From positions 1 to 64,000 of the forward strand of contig DASQOR010000010.1 of NCBI GenBank assembly GCA_035644395.1: DNA of 64,000 bases. Direction: 5' to 3'. Positions 50,318-59,048 of this stretch are shown in pieces. The number at the start of each line of letters is the position of its first letter. Positions within the stretch are counted from its first letter, which is position 1. A program made the position numbers and the translations under genes. The notes under the pieces are model-generated. The model worked only from the letters and a program-made list of their open reading frames with translations. It was not told where the DNA came from and did no database searches. Origin of the DNA: JBGPLJ01 sp035644395 (GTDB lineage: Bacteria > Pseudomonadota > Gammaproteobacteria > Steroidobacterales > Steroidobacteraceae).

Positions 50318-50456
50318 GGCCCAAGGTCGCGAATGCCGTTCGCAGAGCCAAAGAGCGGGTGTTTCTGACGAGGCACTGCGAATTGCGGCGGATATCCCGA
50401 TGGCGAAGTACGGAAGCATCGAAGTACGAGCGGAATTCCACATCGGCCAGGCGAAG

Positions 50457-50486
50457 GGCGCACAACAGCAGTCGCTGTTGTGCGCC
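50457..50486. terminator. strong bidirectional terminator hairpin
   Basis: A perfect 13-bp stem (GGCGCACAACAGC and complement) with a four-base loop lies between the PilZ gene and the convergent 50495-51445 gene. A short T-rich tail (ACTTTAATT) follows on the plus strand. The 139 bases between the PilZ stop and the hairpin hold no gene I can support. Confidence 0.75.
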
Positions 50487-50494
50487 GCTCGACT

Positions 50495-51445
50495 TTAATT
50501 CTTGTCGGTCGGTTTCTGGCTGGAAGCGGGCGCCTGCGATGCGCTCTTCGCGACATTGCCGCTCGTTTTCGCTCCGCTCACCAACAGCAATTGCGTACCG
50601 CTGTCCAGACGCACATTGCGGCCCGCCGATGTGATGAGCGAACCATCGGCTGCGCCGCCCGCCGCGGATGTCAGGCTGTAGCCGTCGAGTCCGAATACGC
50701 CGTGACTGCCGGAGCCGAGCCGGCCTGCGGAGTTCAGGCCCCCCATCGCGCCAGGGGAGCGCGTCAATGCGGCCGTCGCGCCACCGGTGGCATTGACTGC
50801 GCCACCGACGGTGCCTGTCAAATTGCCAGCCGTGCTGCCGAGGAGGCCACCGCCACTCGCCGAGCCCGAACCGCCTCCGCCGGCGCCCGGACCGGGTATC
50901 GAAGCGGGCCCATGCATCTCACCTTCAGCGGTCGAGCTGGTCGCCGCGATTGCCTGGATCGCACCGTTAATCGGGACTCTGCGGCCGTCCTTGAGAACGG
51001 CCTCATCAAAGACGATGCCGAGCGCCGATTCGGCGCTGCCAGCCGCTTTCGCATCATTGCCGGCCGGCGCGTCTCCACGGTTGCGGGTCTCGGTGACGTG
51101 ACCCAGCAATTTCGAATTGCGCGGAATGATGACCTCGCCATTCGACCTGGTATCGCGCGTGGTCGTCGCGGTGACCGGATCGCCCGGCTTGTCCTTGCGC
51201 GAATCGACCGGCTTCGACAAGGTCGCGTTGATCTCGCTGCCCTCGGCGAGCTGCGTTTGCGCGTGGTCCGACGTCGTCGAGGCCGATGCCGCATTGCCGT
51301 GCGAGGCGCCTGCGCCCGTTTGATCCGCTTTGACCGAGGTATTCTGTTGCGCGGAACCGCCCGCCTGGGCGCTGGCATCCGCCGCGAGCAAATCGCCACT
51401 GCTCGCGAAGAGCAGGCCACTGACGATGAGACTTGACGCTTTCAT
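50495..51445 (-). CDS. exported Gly/Ser/Ala-rich protein of unknown function
   Basis: The 316-residue protein has a signal peptide (M-K-A-S-S-L-I-V-S-G-L-L). After a low-complexity stretch comes a compact domain with I-N-A-T-L-S-K-P-V-D-S-R-K-D-K-P-G-D and V-I-I-P-R-N-S-K-L-L-G-H-V. This resembles the barrel-like segment found in many exported proteobacterial proteins and in TrbI/VirB10 C-termini. The rest is very rich in Gly, Ala and Ser. A GGAGGAG ribosome-binding site supports the start at 51445. No function is known. Confidence 0.72.
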   Translation of the reverse strand: MKASSLIVSGLLFASSGDLLAADASAQAGGSAQQNTSVKADQTGAGASHGNAASASTTSDHAQTQLAEGSEINATLSKPVDSRKDKPGDPVTATTTRDTRSNGEVIIPRNSKLLGHVTETRNRGDAPAGNDAKAAGSAESALGIVFDEAVLKDGRRVPINGAIQAIAATSSTAEGEMHGPASIPGPGAGGGGSGSASGGGLLGSTAGNLTGTVGGAVNATGGATAALTRSPGAMGGLNSAGRLGSGSHGVFGLDGYSLTSAAGGAADGSLITSAGRNVRLDSGTQLLLVSGAKTSGNVAKSASQAPASSQKPTDKN

Positions 51446-51582
51446 GATCCTTGCTCCTCCTGGATTCCGTGACTGACTCACCTGCAATATAACGCTGAGC
51501 GCCGTCGCTTTCTTCCGCGACGAACATTACAGTCCGTCGACCTTGCAATATTTTCAATGCGCAACGGTCGGTGAAAACCGAC

Positions 51583-51700
51583 TCGGATGAGGACATGGGC
51601 GGGCGCCCCTGGGAATTGTTGTGCGCGGGAGGGTAACCGAGGCCGTTCAGCAACCTGAATCGAAACCGAACGAAATCAGCCACTCTTATATATAGCGACT
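51583..51700 (-). repeat. promoter/leader segment repeated from 17.6 kb (copy 2)
   Basis: Read on the minus strand this has CTATATATAAGAGTGG, then GTTCGGTTTC, GGTTACCC, ACAACAAT, a GGG-rich segment and ATGTCCTCATCCGA, in the same order as at 17562-17650. Here the ATG opens a frame unrelated to the FMN oxidase. An insertion of about 30 bases separates two of the shared blocks. It may supply a promoter for the 50495-51445 gene. Confidence 0.4.
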
Positions 51701-52457
51701 GGCGGGCTGGCCGACGGGGCAACCGGCGCGCCAATCTGGCGTTCCGCCACCACGAATCGCGCATCGTAGCGGCTGGTCGTGCAAACGAAACCGCAGCGCT
51801 GCAGCAATGCAATCATGGCGGTATTGTCCGCGAGGATCGATCCGTGCAGCCGGCGCAGGCCACGCTCCGCCGCGGCCGTGCAGAGCGTACGAATGCAACG
51901 GACGTCGCCGACGCTGTTGTTCGCGATGAAAGCGTAGGTGCCGTTCGGCGTGATCGCGATACCACGCGGCTCGAAGCCCACGTTGACAGGCGCGCGTGTC
52001 GTCGCGCGTGAGAACGATGGTGCTCGAGCGGCCCTGGCGAAAGAGCCCGCTGAACTCCGCGAGCACGAGGTTGTTGTCGATGAGCGTTCGCCACGGCGAT
52101 CTGTGGCGCTCCGTCGAGGACGATGCCGTTACCGAGGTCCGTATCGCTGTCGAGCGCCCGCAGGAAGTTGAGCAGGTTGCCGACGCCGATCGAGAACTGG
52201 ATGGCCTTGCCGACAACGAACTTGAATTTGCCGGTGTCGTCGGTCGTGCCGCTCAGCACGTCCTCGACGTTGAAGCCGAGGCCGGAAACCGGCGTCGCCG
52301 TGAATTGGGCGTCGGCGAGTTGCGGCGGCGGCGTGTAAACCTGGTCCCCGCCGCCATAGCCGCCGCAAGCCGTGATCGCGAGGATCGTGAGTTGCAGCAG
52401 GATGAGTTTCAGCAGGCGAAGCTTGCGCCCTTGGCGCTCGGTCGAGGTGTGGGTCAC
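51676..52457 (-). pseudogene. chimeric remnant: beta-propeller lipoprotein joined to a GNAT C-terminus
   Basis: A GTG start at 52457 (GGGAG upstream) opens a lipoprotein with the lipobox I-T-A-C. After about 100 residues the homologous reading moves through two other frames: L-I-D-N-N-L-V-L-A-E-F-S-G-L, then F-E-P-R-G-I-A-I-T-P-N-G-T-Y-A-F-I-A-N-N. Both are beta-propeller-type segments. The last frame then joins directly to R-G-L-R-R-L-H-G-S-I-L-A-D-N and L-Q-R-C-G-F, the end of a GNAT acetyltransferase. At least two frameshifts and a fusion of two unrelated genes mark it as decayed. The exact frameshift points need alignment. Confidence 0.65.
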
Positions 52458-52700
52458 TGCGGTATCTCCCTGGGGTTCAAGTGCGCGTGCAGTGTGGGCG
52501 GCAGCAAGGGCGCGCTCTGTCAACCGGTTGACACAACGAGGATCGGGATCCGGTGGCGCATCCGTAGCCTTCCGGAGACATGGGGTTTTCACCAGCGGCC
52601 GATCGCTTACAAGACTTGACGCGCTGCTCTGACTGCGAAGCATGACGTAAAGCCGGAACCTGCCCCGCATGCGGACACTCGATGGCCAGCGGAGATTTCC

Positions 52701-53135
52701 ATGAAAGTCCCAGTCGCGATGTTTCTCGCACTTGCCGCCACGACCGCGCTCGCCGCCACCACCGTCCTGGACCCTGGCGACGGCCGTCAATACCTGCAGT
52801 ACTGGTGCGGGGGCCAGGAGGTGAATGAGTACGCGCAAGGATTCGACGAGACAGGCAACTCCCTTGCCGCGGTCAAGGTAACGACGCGGTGCTCGACCGG
52901 CGGCAGGGGCACGAAGCCGCGCACGTACCTCGCCTGCTGGCTCGTAACGTTCGACGACACGGGCACGATCTTGAACCAGGAGCCCGTCAACAGCGGCTCC
53001 TGGCTTCAGGGCAGGACGCCGTTGTCTTGTGCGCTGGTCTTGAATACCGCCGCGACATTCACGCGCAGCGGCGGTGCGACGCTGACGACCTCACTCGTTG
53101 GAACCCGGTATCGCGCGGTGCTTGAGATGCCGTAA
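52701..53135 (+). CDS. hypothetical exported protein (144 aa)
   Basis: The 144-residue protein has a signal peptide cut near A-L-A-A-T and a beta-rich mature part with four cysteines (Y-W-C-G-G, T-R-C-S-T, L-A-C-W, L-S-C-A) that could form two disulphides. GGAG lies six bases before its ATG. No family is recognised. Its last 45 bases overlap the 3' end of the convergent DUF3034 remnant. The 243 bases between its start and the lipoprotein remnant at 52457 show nothing I can assign. Confidence 0.65.
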   Translation: MKVPVAMFLALAATTALAATTVLDPGDGRQYLQYWCGGQEVNEYAQGFDETGNSLAAVKVTTRCSTGGRGTKPRTYLACWLVTFDDTGTILNQEPVNSGSWLQGRTPLSCALVLNTAATFTRSGGATLTTSLVGTRYRAVLEMP

Positions 53136-53832
53136 GGGCCGACGCCAGGGCCGTTCCGGTTGAGCGAAGCGCAAGGCGGCGAGGCCGCGCGCCTGGCGAT
53201 GCTCAATGGGCTCGCACAGATCGAGGCGGAACCTGGCGGATTCGACCGGCTCGTCTCGCTCGTGCGCGTCGAGAAGCGTCGCGGGAGTCGCGATCAGAAG
53301 CTTGCTTGCAAAGTCGTCTTCCTTAAAGGCGCTCAGGTTGTCCGGCTTCTGGCGATACTCGATGCCGGTCACCACGAAATCGCTGACGAACGCCGCGAGG
53401 CTCGCCTCGGCCTCGAGCCGATAGCTGTCGTTGCGATCGCCGCCGAAACAGAGAATGCCGAGCTGGTTCGCCTTGGTCGCGCGCAGCGTCAGGCTCGCGA
53501 GAGCCGTGCGGCTCATGTGACCCGCCAGCCACACCTTGGTCGCGTTCGCGTACCAGTCGATGCCGTGGTCGTCGCGCGCGCCGATGAGCTGCGGAATGAA
53601 GTCGAAATCCTGGTTCTTCTTGTACTGCATGCCGACCGCCACCTGCGGCCACCAGCGTTCCTGGTCATACACCGCGTCGCCCAGCAGCCGCACCTTGAGC
53701 CCGACGATGCGCTGGCTGATCGTTTCGCCCGGCAGGGTGGTACCGAGATCGAAGCGCTGCTCGGCGCAGGACAGCTCGACGCGATTGTAGAAACCGACCG
53801 CGACGCCGTTGCCCCCGGACAAGCTCGCCGCA
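53091..53832 (-). pseudogene. 5'-truncated DUF3034-family gene
   Basis: The frame matches the outer-membrane-like DUF3034 family from G-N-G-V-A-V-G-F-Y-N-R-V-E-L-S onward: Q-R-F-D-L-G-T-T-L-P-G-E, V-Y-D-Q-E-R-W-W-P-Q-V-A-V-G, R-A-T-K-A-N-Q-L-G, Y-R-Q-K-P-D-N-L. The first part of the usual protein, with its signal peptide, is missing, and no start codon with a ribosome-binding site precedes the match. The C-terminal end is also poorly conserved and overlaps the convergent gene. It is most likely a non-functional fragment. Confidence 0.7.
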
Positions 53833-53946
53833 TGGTTACGGGAATCGCGCTTCGGCGGCTCCGAACCGCTCGAGCCGTTGGAGGTCGCCGAGCTCCTCGA
53901 CACGACTGTGGGGGCGCGCAGGTCGCAGGGCTTGCCATTGGCCCGG

Positions 53947-55206
53947 TCATGCGGCCTCGGCCGCTTGCCGCTGCTCCTCGCCGAGTTCCCCTTCCCACTT
54001 CGAGACCACGGCGGTCGCGATGCTGTTGCCGATGACGTTCGTTGCCGAGCGGCCCATGTCGAGGAAATGATCGACGCCCAGGAGCAGCAGGAGCCCCGCC
54101 TCGGGAATGTTGAACTGGGCGAGGGTTGCCGCAATGACGACGAGCGAGGCGCGCGGCACGCCGGCGATGCCCTTGGACGTCAAAAGCAGGATCGCGACCA
54201 TGACGATCTGCTGGCCCGCCGGGATTTCAATGCCGTACACCTGCGCGATGAACATCACGGCAAAGGTGCAGTACATCATCGAGCCGTCAAGATTGAAGGA
54301 ATAGCCGACCGGCAGCACGAAACTTGCGATGCGGGTGCTGCAACCGAAGCGTTCGAGCTCCTCGAGCGTCTTCGGGTACGCGGCTTCGGAGCTTGCCGTC
54401 GAAAACGCGAGCAGCACCGGTTCGCGCATCCGGCGAATGAGCCGCAGGACCGCGGGGCCCAGGAACAACCAGCCAAGCAGGATCAGCACGATCCAGAGCA
54501 GAAGAATGCCGAGATAGAACTCGCCCATGAAAAGGCCGTACACGCGGATGATGCCGAGCCCTTCCTTGGCAATCGTGCTCGCGAGCGCTCCGAACACCGC
54601 AAGCGGCGCGAACAGCATCACGTAGCCCGTCACTTTCAGCATGATGTGGCCGACGGAATCGAGAACGGTGATCACGTTCTTCGCGCGTTCGCCGAGCGCC
54701 GCCGCGGCCGAGCCGAAGAAGACGGAGAAGACGACGATCTGCAGGATCTCGTTGCGCGACATCGCATCGATGACGCTGGTCGGGAAGGTGTGCGAGAGGA
54801 ATCCCTCGACGGAAATGCCTGCCGCCTGCACGCCCGAGGAGGCATTCGCGGCAGGAATCGGCAGATGCATGGCCTTTCCCGGCTCGAGAAAGCCGACGAG
54901 CAGCAGACCGAGGGTCAGCGAAATGATCGCGGCGAAGATGAACCAGCCGAGCGCCTTGCCGCCGATGCGGCCGATCGTCACGATGTCGCCCATCTTCGCG
55001 ATGCCGACCACGAGCGTGCAGAACACCAGCGGCGCGATGATCATCTTGATGAGCCGCAGGAACGTCGTCGGCAGCTGCGACGTGACACTCGAGAAATGAG
55101 CGCTGTCCGCGGGATAGAAGGCGTAGCACACATAGCCGGCGACGATGCCGAGGACGAGCCCGAGAACGATATACCGGGTCAGACGGGTGGACGGCATTGG
55201 GTTCAA
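53947..55206 (-). CDS. dicarboxylate/amino acid:cation symporter (DctA/GltP type)
   Basis: The 419-residue protein has the eight-helix, two-hairpin fold of glutamate/C4-dicarboxylate symporters. The serine-rich hairpin tip F-S-T-A-S-S-E-A-A-Y-P-K-T-L and the substrate-site D-H-F-L-D-M-G-R-S-A-T-N-V are intact. It takes up dicarboxylates or acidic amino acids with protons or sodium. Its length is normal. The 114 bases after its stop hold no gene before the DUF3034 remnant. Confidence 0.9.
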   Translation of the reverse strand: MNPMPSTRLTRYIVLGLVLGIVAGYVCYAFYPADSAHFSSVTSQLPTTFLRLIKMIIAPLVFCTLVVGIAKMGDIVTIGRIGGKALGWFIFAAIISLTLGLLLVGFLEPGKAMHLPIPAANASSGVQAAGISVEGFLSHTFPTSVIDAMSRNEILQIVVFSVFFGSAAAALGERAKNVITVLDSVGHIMLKVTGYVMLFAPLAVFGALASTIAKEGLGIIRVYGLFMGEFYLGILLLWIVLILLGWLFLGPAVLRLIRRMREPVLLAFSTASSEAAYPKTLEELERFGCSTRIASFVLPVGYSFNLDGSMMYCTFAVMFIAQVYGIEIPAGQQIVMVAILLLTSKGIAGVPRASLVVIAATLAQFNIPEAGLLLLLGVDHFLDMGRSATNVIGNSIATAVVSKWEGELGEEQRQAAEAA

Positions 55207-55390
55207 ATCCTGTCGCCGGGGTCCCGCATCGAAGGACAGGAATCAGCTTATCGAACTCTTGGCCACTCCACATCCACCGGTGTCAGCCGGCGGTAGGCGT
55301 CGAGCGAAGCTCGGCGTAAAGTTCCAACCGCAGGCCGCGGTCCTGGCACGGGATCGCGGGTTTCGGAGAGTCACCGGGGGAGTCCGGTCC

Positions 55391-56380
55391 ATGGCAGGGC
55401 TGCAGAAGTTCCTTGGATCCCGCGCGATCTGCGTGGTGCCGTGGCTGGCCATGCTGGTCCTGGTCGTGATCGCCGCCTGCGTCAACGCCGTCATCGATCT
55501 CGACCAGCTGCCGCTCGATACCAGCCACCTCTTTCCCGCGGATATCGTCGCGGCGGTCAGCGCGGATCTGCCATCGGTCACGAGGCACCTGACGGCGCGC
55601 ATCACCTGGGGACTGACCAGCATCGGCTTCGGCCTGGTGGCGCTGGCCGCGATCGGGACGGCGATGTACGTGCTCGGGTCGTGCCTTCGCGAGCTCGCGC
55701 ACGCGGAACGGGCGGCGTGCGGCTGGGCGATATTCGGGTGTGCACTGCCCTTCGCGTTGATTGCGGGCTTCGGCGGGAACCTGATCCTGAGCGAGCCCGC
55801 GGCGACTGAGGCGCTGCGGGCCGCGACGCTGCATCAGACGATCGCGCACCACGCCGTATCTGCGGACTCGCTGTTCGACAAGCTGTCCTACCTCATCTTT
55901 CTCCTGCTGGCAGCTGCGGCGAGCGCTACCTTGCTGTGGCCGACGGCCGACCAGAAATCTCCCGCACTCCTGCGCCGTCGCATCGCACGCGTGCAATCCC
56001 TGTTGTTCATCGGCGCAACCGGCCTCGCGCTCCGCGCGCTCGAAATGTATTTCCTCTATCGTTGGCCAGCCGCGTGGCTGACGGGTGCGCCGGCGGAATC
56101 CGTCGATCAGATCGCGCTCGCCGTGAGCACGGCCTACGGCGCCTTTTACACGGGAATCCTGGCGAGCCTCTATCTGCCGACGGCCTTCCTGTTGAGATTG
56201 CGCGCGAGCCGGCTCGCCGACGAATCCGTCCCGGACGACACCGAAAAGCGCGATGCGTGGCTCGCGAAAAGCGGCCTCGAGTTCCTGCCCTTCAGGGAAT
56301 TCGGCCACCTGCTCGTGATCCTGGCGCCGCTCCTCGCGGGCGGGCCGCTGGCCAAGGTGATCGGCGCGATCGGCGGATGA
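55391..56380 (+). CDS. hypothetical polytopic membrane protein
   Basis: This 329-residue protein has about six hydrophobic helices, including W-L-A-M-L-V-L-V-V-I-A-A near the start, and hydrophilic loops with D-T-S-H-L-F-P-A-D and A-D-E-S-V-P-D-D-T-E-K. No transporter signature is recognised. GGGGGAG eight bases upstream sets the start. It is divergent from the symporter and followed after 10 bases by a small exported protein, probably in one operon. Confidence 0.7.
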   Translation: MAGLQKFLGSRAICVVPWLAMLVLVVIAACVNAVIDLDQLPLDTSHLFPADIVAAVSADLPSVTRHLTARITWGLTSIGFGLVALAAIGTAMYVLGSCLRELAHAERAACGWAIFGCALPFALIAGFGGNLILSEPAATEALRAATLHQTIAHHAVSADSLFDKLSYLIFLLLAAAASATLLWPTADQKSPALLRRRIARVQSLLFIGATGLALRALEMYFLYRWPAAWLTGAPAESVDQIALAVSTAYGAFYTGILASLYLPTAFLLRLRASRLADESVPDDTEKRDAWLAKSGLEFLPFREFGHLLVILAPLLAGGPLAKVIGAIGG

Positions 56381-56390
56381 GGAACCCTCC

Positions 56391-56804
56391 ATGAAAACCT
56401 TGAATCGCTGGATTGCGCTGTCGGCCATTGCGCTTGCGAGCCTTGCGAACGCAACCGCCGCAGCGCCCGCCTTCGATAGCAAGCGGGCGGTGGAACTCGC
56501 CGCGACCCTGATTCGCCTGGAATTTGAAAAGCATCCCGCGGCCGCCATTCCCGGCGTCGACTTCGACCATCCCGAGGTGACGGCGGTCCGCGCCGGCTCC
56601 GGCCGCGAGTTCGTCTTCGTCAGTTTCCATTCGACGTTCGCGAACTGGGGCGCCTACGCGATCTTCGAGCTGTGCGGCGCACCGGCACACGCCGTGCCGA
56701 ATGGCTACGGCAAAGTGATCGACATTGGAGATTTTCGCGATGCGGTCGCGAAGATCGGCCCGGCAACGAAGCTGGCGTTGCCGAAGGTCTGCACCGCCAG
56801 CTGA
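56391..56804 (+). CDS. hypothetical exported protein (137 aa)
   Basis: The 137-residue protein has a signal peptide ending near A-T-A-A-A. The mature part has a helix (A-V-E-L-A-A-T-L-I-R-L-E) and beta strands with two cysteines (E-L-C-G-A and K-V-C-T-A) that may pair. It follows the membrane-protein gene after 10 bases and ends just before the convergent cysteine synthase gene. Family unknown. Confidence 0.65.
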   Translation: MKTLNRWIALSAIALASLANATAAAPAFDSKRAVELAATLIRLEFEKHPAAAIPGVDFDHPEVTAVRAGSGREFVFVSFHSTFANWGAYAIFELCGAPAHAVPNGYGKVIDIGDFRDAVAKIGPATKLALPKVCTAS

Positions 56805-56812
56805 AGCAGGGG

Positions 56813-58315
56813 TCAGGCCATCTTGCGCGGCTGCAGCCACTTCGGCAGCAGCTCGTAGGGATCGACTTTGTCGTCGCCGTTATAGGCGACGCCCAGGTCC
56901 GAGAGGCGGCGCTGAATGGTCCCTTCACGCCAGGCATCGAAGAGCTCGGTGCAACCACCGATGTGCTCCCGGCCGATGTAGATCTGCGGAATCGTTTTCG
57001 CGCCGGTGCGGTCCGCAAGCACGGCGCGAATCCTGCCGCCGAGATCGCCCGCCTGATACGCGACGGAGTCGAGGTCGACGCTGCGACAGGCGATGCCGAG
57101 CCGCTTGAAGAGATTGCGCACCGCCCAGCAGAACTCGCACCACTCGAGCGCGAAGATCAGGACCGGTTCGTCGCGGACGAGCCCGGCTACGAGCTCTACC
57201 GCCTTGGCATCGAGCGCGACCGGCGCCGGCGCGGCGACAGGCGCCGCCGGCGCGAATGCCGCCGGCGGCGGCACATCGAAGCGGTAACCCGGCGTCGAGC
57301 GTGACAGCGCGATTTCATCCGCGCTCATCGCCTCGCCGATATCCGCGAACAAAGGCGTCGAAAGATAGCGTTCGCCGGTGTCCGGCAGCATGCAGACGAT
57401 GTTCGTGCCGGGCTTCGAACGCCGCGCAACGGTCAATGCGGCCGCGAGCGTCGCGCCGCTCGACGTGCCGACGAAGATACCCTCCTTCTGCGCGAGCTCG
57501 CGCGCGAGTCGCAACGCGTCGTCGCCGGCGACCGGCACGATTTCATCGATATGCTTCGCCTCGACCGCGTCTTCCGTCAGGCGGGAAATGAAATCGGGCG
57601 CCCAGCCCTGCATGAGGTGCGGGCGGAAGTTCGGGTGACTTCCCGACGGCCCGCCGGCCGCATTGCGTGGCTGCGGGATGCCGCTCGCGATCACGGGTGA
57701 ATTGTCGGGCTCCGCCGCGATGACCTTCGTCGCCGGGGATTTCTTCTTCAACACCCGCGCAACGCCCTTGAGCGTTCCGCCGGTACCGAAACCCGTGACC
57801 CAGTAGTCGAGCCGCTCGCCGGCGAAGTCCGCGAGGATCTCCTCGGCTGTCGTGCGCGAATGCACGTCCGCATTGGCCGGGTTCTCGAACTGGCGGCACA
57901 GGAACCAGCCGTGCTTCGTTGCAAGCTCGACGGCTTTCGCCAGCATGCCACTGCCCTTCTCCGCCGCGGGCGTCAGCACGACTTTCGCGCCGAGAAAGCG
58001 CAGGAGCTTGCGCCGCTCGACGCTGAAGTTTTCCGCCATCGTCACGACGAGCGGATAGCCCTTCTGCGCGCAGACCATTGCAAGGCCGATGCCGGTGTTG
58101 CCGCTCGTCGCTTCGACGACGGTTTGTCCGGGCTTCAGCGCACGCGTTCGCTCCGCGTCTTCGATGATGGCGCGCGCCATGCGGTCCTTGACCGAACCCA
58201 TCGGGTTGAAGGACTCGACCTTCACGTAGACGTTGACGCCGGCCGGCGCAAGCTTGTTGAGCCTGACGAGCGGCGTATTGCCGATCGTCTCCAGGATGTT
58301 TGCGTATCGCGTCAT
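56813..58315 (-). CDS. cysK: cysteine synthase fused to a glutaredoxin domain
   Basis: The 500-residue protein has a PLP fold-type II cysteine synthase at 1-320: K-V-E-S-F-N-P-M-G-S-V-K-D-R with the PLP lysine, E-A-T-S-G-N-T-G-I-G, G-T-G-G-T, G-T-S-S-G-A-T. An Ala/Pro linker (about 350-370) leads to a glutaredoxin domain (about 385-480) with W-C-E-F-C at the redox site and K-T-I-P-Q-I-Y-I-G. The first domain makes cysteine from O-acetylserine and sulfide. The second probably handles thiol redox or glutathione. It is co-transcribed with the overlapping TetR gene. Confidence 0.9.
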   Translation of the reverse strand: MTRYANILETIGNTPLVRLNKLAPAGVNVYVKVESFNPMGSVKDRMARAIIEDAERTRALKPGQTVVEATSGNTGIGLAMVCAQKGYPLVVTMAENFSVERRKLLRFLGAKVVLTPAAEKGSGMLAKAVELATKHGWFLCRQFENPANADVHSRTTAEEILADFAGERLDYWVTGFGTGGTLKGVARVLKKKSPATKVIAAEPDNSPVIASGIPQPRNAAGGPSGSHPNFRPHLMQGWAPDFISRLTEDAVEAKHIDEIVPVAGDDALRLARELAQKEGIFVGTSSGATLAAALTVARRSKPGTNIVCMLPDTGERYLSTPLFADIGEAMSADEIALSRSTPGYRFDVPPPAAFAPAAPVAAPAPVALDAKAVELVAGLVRDEPVLIFALEWCEFCWAVRNLFKRLGIACRSVDLDSVAYQAGDLGGRIRAVLADRTGAKTIPQIYIGREHIGGCTELFDAWREGTIQRRLSDLGVAYNGDDKVDPYELLPKWLQPRKMA

Positions 58316-58968
58316 GCGGACCTCGCCATTGCCTTCGGGCGCGGGGATCCGCGCCGGGTGCTTGCCGGGCGCAGCGCCGCGCCGAGATTGTCCAGGAGTT
58401 GCGCCGCGGAGTTCGCAAAGCGCGCGACATCGCCGTACGGCCGGGCGACGAGCATCGCGCCTTCGAGGCCGCTCAACAGCATGCGCGCCACTTCGCGGGC
58501 GCTGCCCCGCTTGTGGAAGCGCCCGGCGCGCCGGCCCTCATCGATGACGCCGGCGAGCCAGGCCTCATTGAGGTCGAAGAAGCGGCGAATCTCGGACTGC
58601 ATGCCCTCGGGGAGCGATCCGTATTCCGCCGCCAGCATCCCGCAGAGGCACAGGCGCCGCTCGCGCAGCACGTCCTCGTAGAGCTTCACGTAGCGCCTGA
58701 GCTTGGCGGCAGCGTCGACGCGCGCGGAATCGATTGCCGCGAGTGCGCTCATGAAGAACGCGCTGTAGCGCTCGAGGAGCGCGCGCCCGAGCGCCTCCTT
58801 GGTGGGGAAGTGATGATGCAGGCTCGCCTTGCGGACGCCGAGTTCATCGGCGATGTCGGCATAGCTGAACCAGTTGAAGCCCATGGTCTGGACCAGCCGC
58901 TCCGCCGTGTCGAGCACGCGGGTCGAGGTGTCGGTGCGGCTGGCCCTGCGTTGCGGTGGCTCGTTCAT
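58312..58968 (-). CDS. TetR/AcrR-family transcriptional regulator
   Basis: This 218-residue regulator has the TetR helix-turn-helix: V-L-D-T-A-E-R-L-V-Q-T-M-G-F-N-W-F-S-Y-A-D-I-A-D-E-L-G-V-R-K-A-S-L on through H-H-F-P-T-K-E-A-L. The ligand domain has Cys residues in L-C-L-C-G-M-L-A, a possible redox or electrophile sensor site. Its stop overlaps the cysteine synthase start (ATGA). It probably binds the palindrome in the divergent promoter gap and controls both its own operon and the methyltransferase gene. Confidence 0.9.
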   Translation of the reverse strand: MNEPPQRRASRTDTSTRVLDTAERLVQTMGFNWFSYADIADELGVRKASLHHHFPTKEALGRALLERYSAFFMSALAAIDSARVDAAAKLRRYVKLYEDVLRERRLCLCGMLAAEYGSLPEGMQSEIRRFFDLNEAWLAGVIDEGRRAGRFHKRGSAREVARMLLSGLEGAMLVARPYGDVARFANSAAQLLDNLGAALRPASTRRGSPRPKAMARSA

Positions 58969-58998
58969 GGCGCGTGAGTGTATCAGGAAGCTTGCTAA

Positions 58999-59018
58999 TC
59001 TACCTACTAGTTGGTAGA
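58999..59018. promoter_or_regulatory. TetR-type operator palindrome
   Basis: TCTACC-TACTAGTT-GGTAGA has 6-bp arms and a near-symmetric ACTAGT centre. It sits in the 80-base gap between the divergent TetR and methyltransferase genes, the normal place for an autoregulatory TetR operator. Confidence 0.75.
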
Positions 59019-59048
59019 ACAGCTGCCCTCACCCACGGAGGACGGGCC

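Noticed and set aside
50318..50456. Possible extra coding after the PilZ gene.
   Set aside because: Frames here lack a start and ribosome-binding site and run into a strong terminator hairpin.
51446..51596. A minus-strand frame beginning ATGTCCTCATCCGA.
   Set aside because: It continues in another frame over the start of the 50495-51445 gene, and its product has no recognisable features. Kept only as part of the repeated leader.
53809..55296. A long plus-strand open frame opposite the DctA-type symporter.
   Set aside because: Composition is a His/Arg/Asp-rich antisense shadow of a clear membrane protein; no motif of its own.
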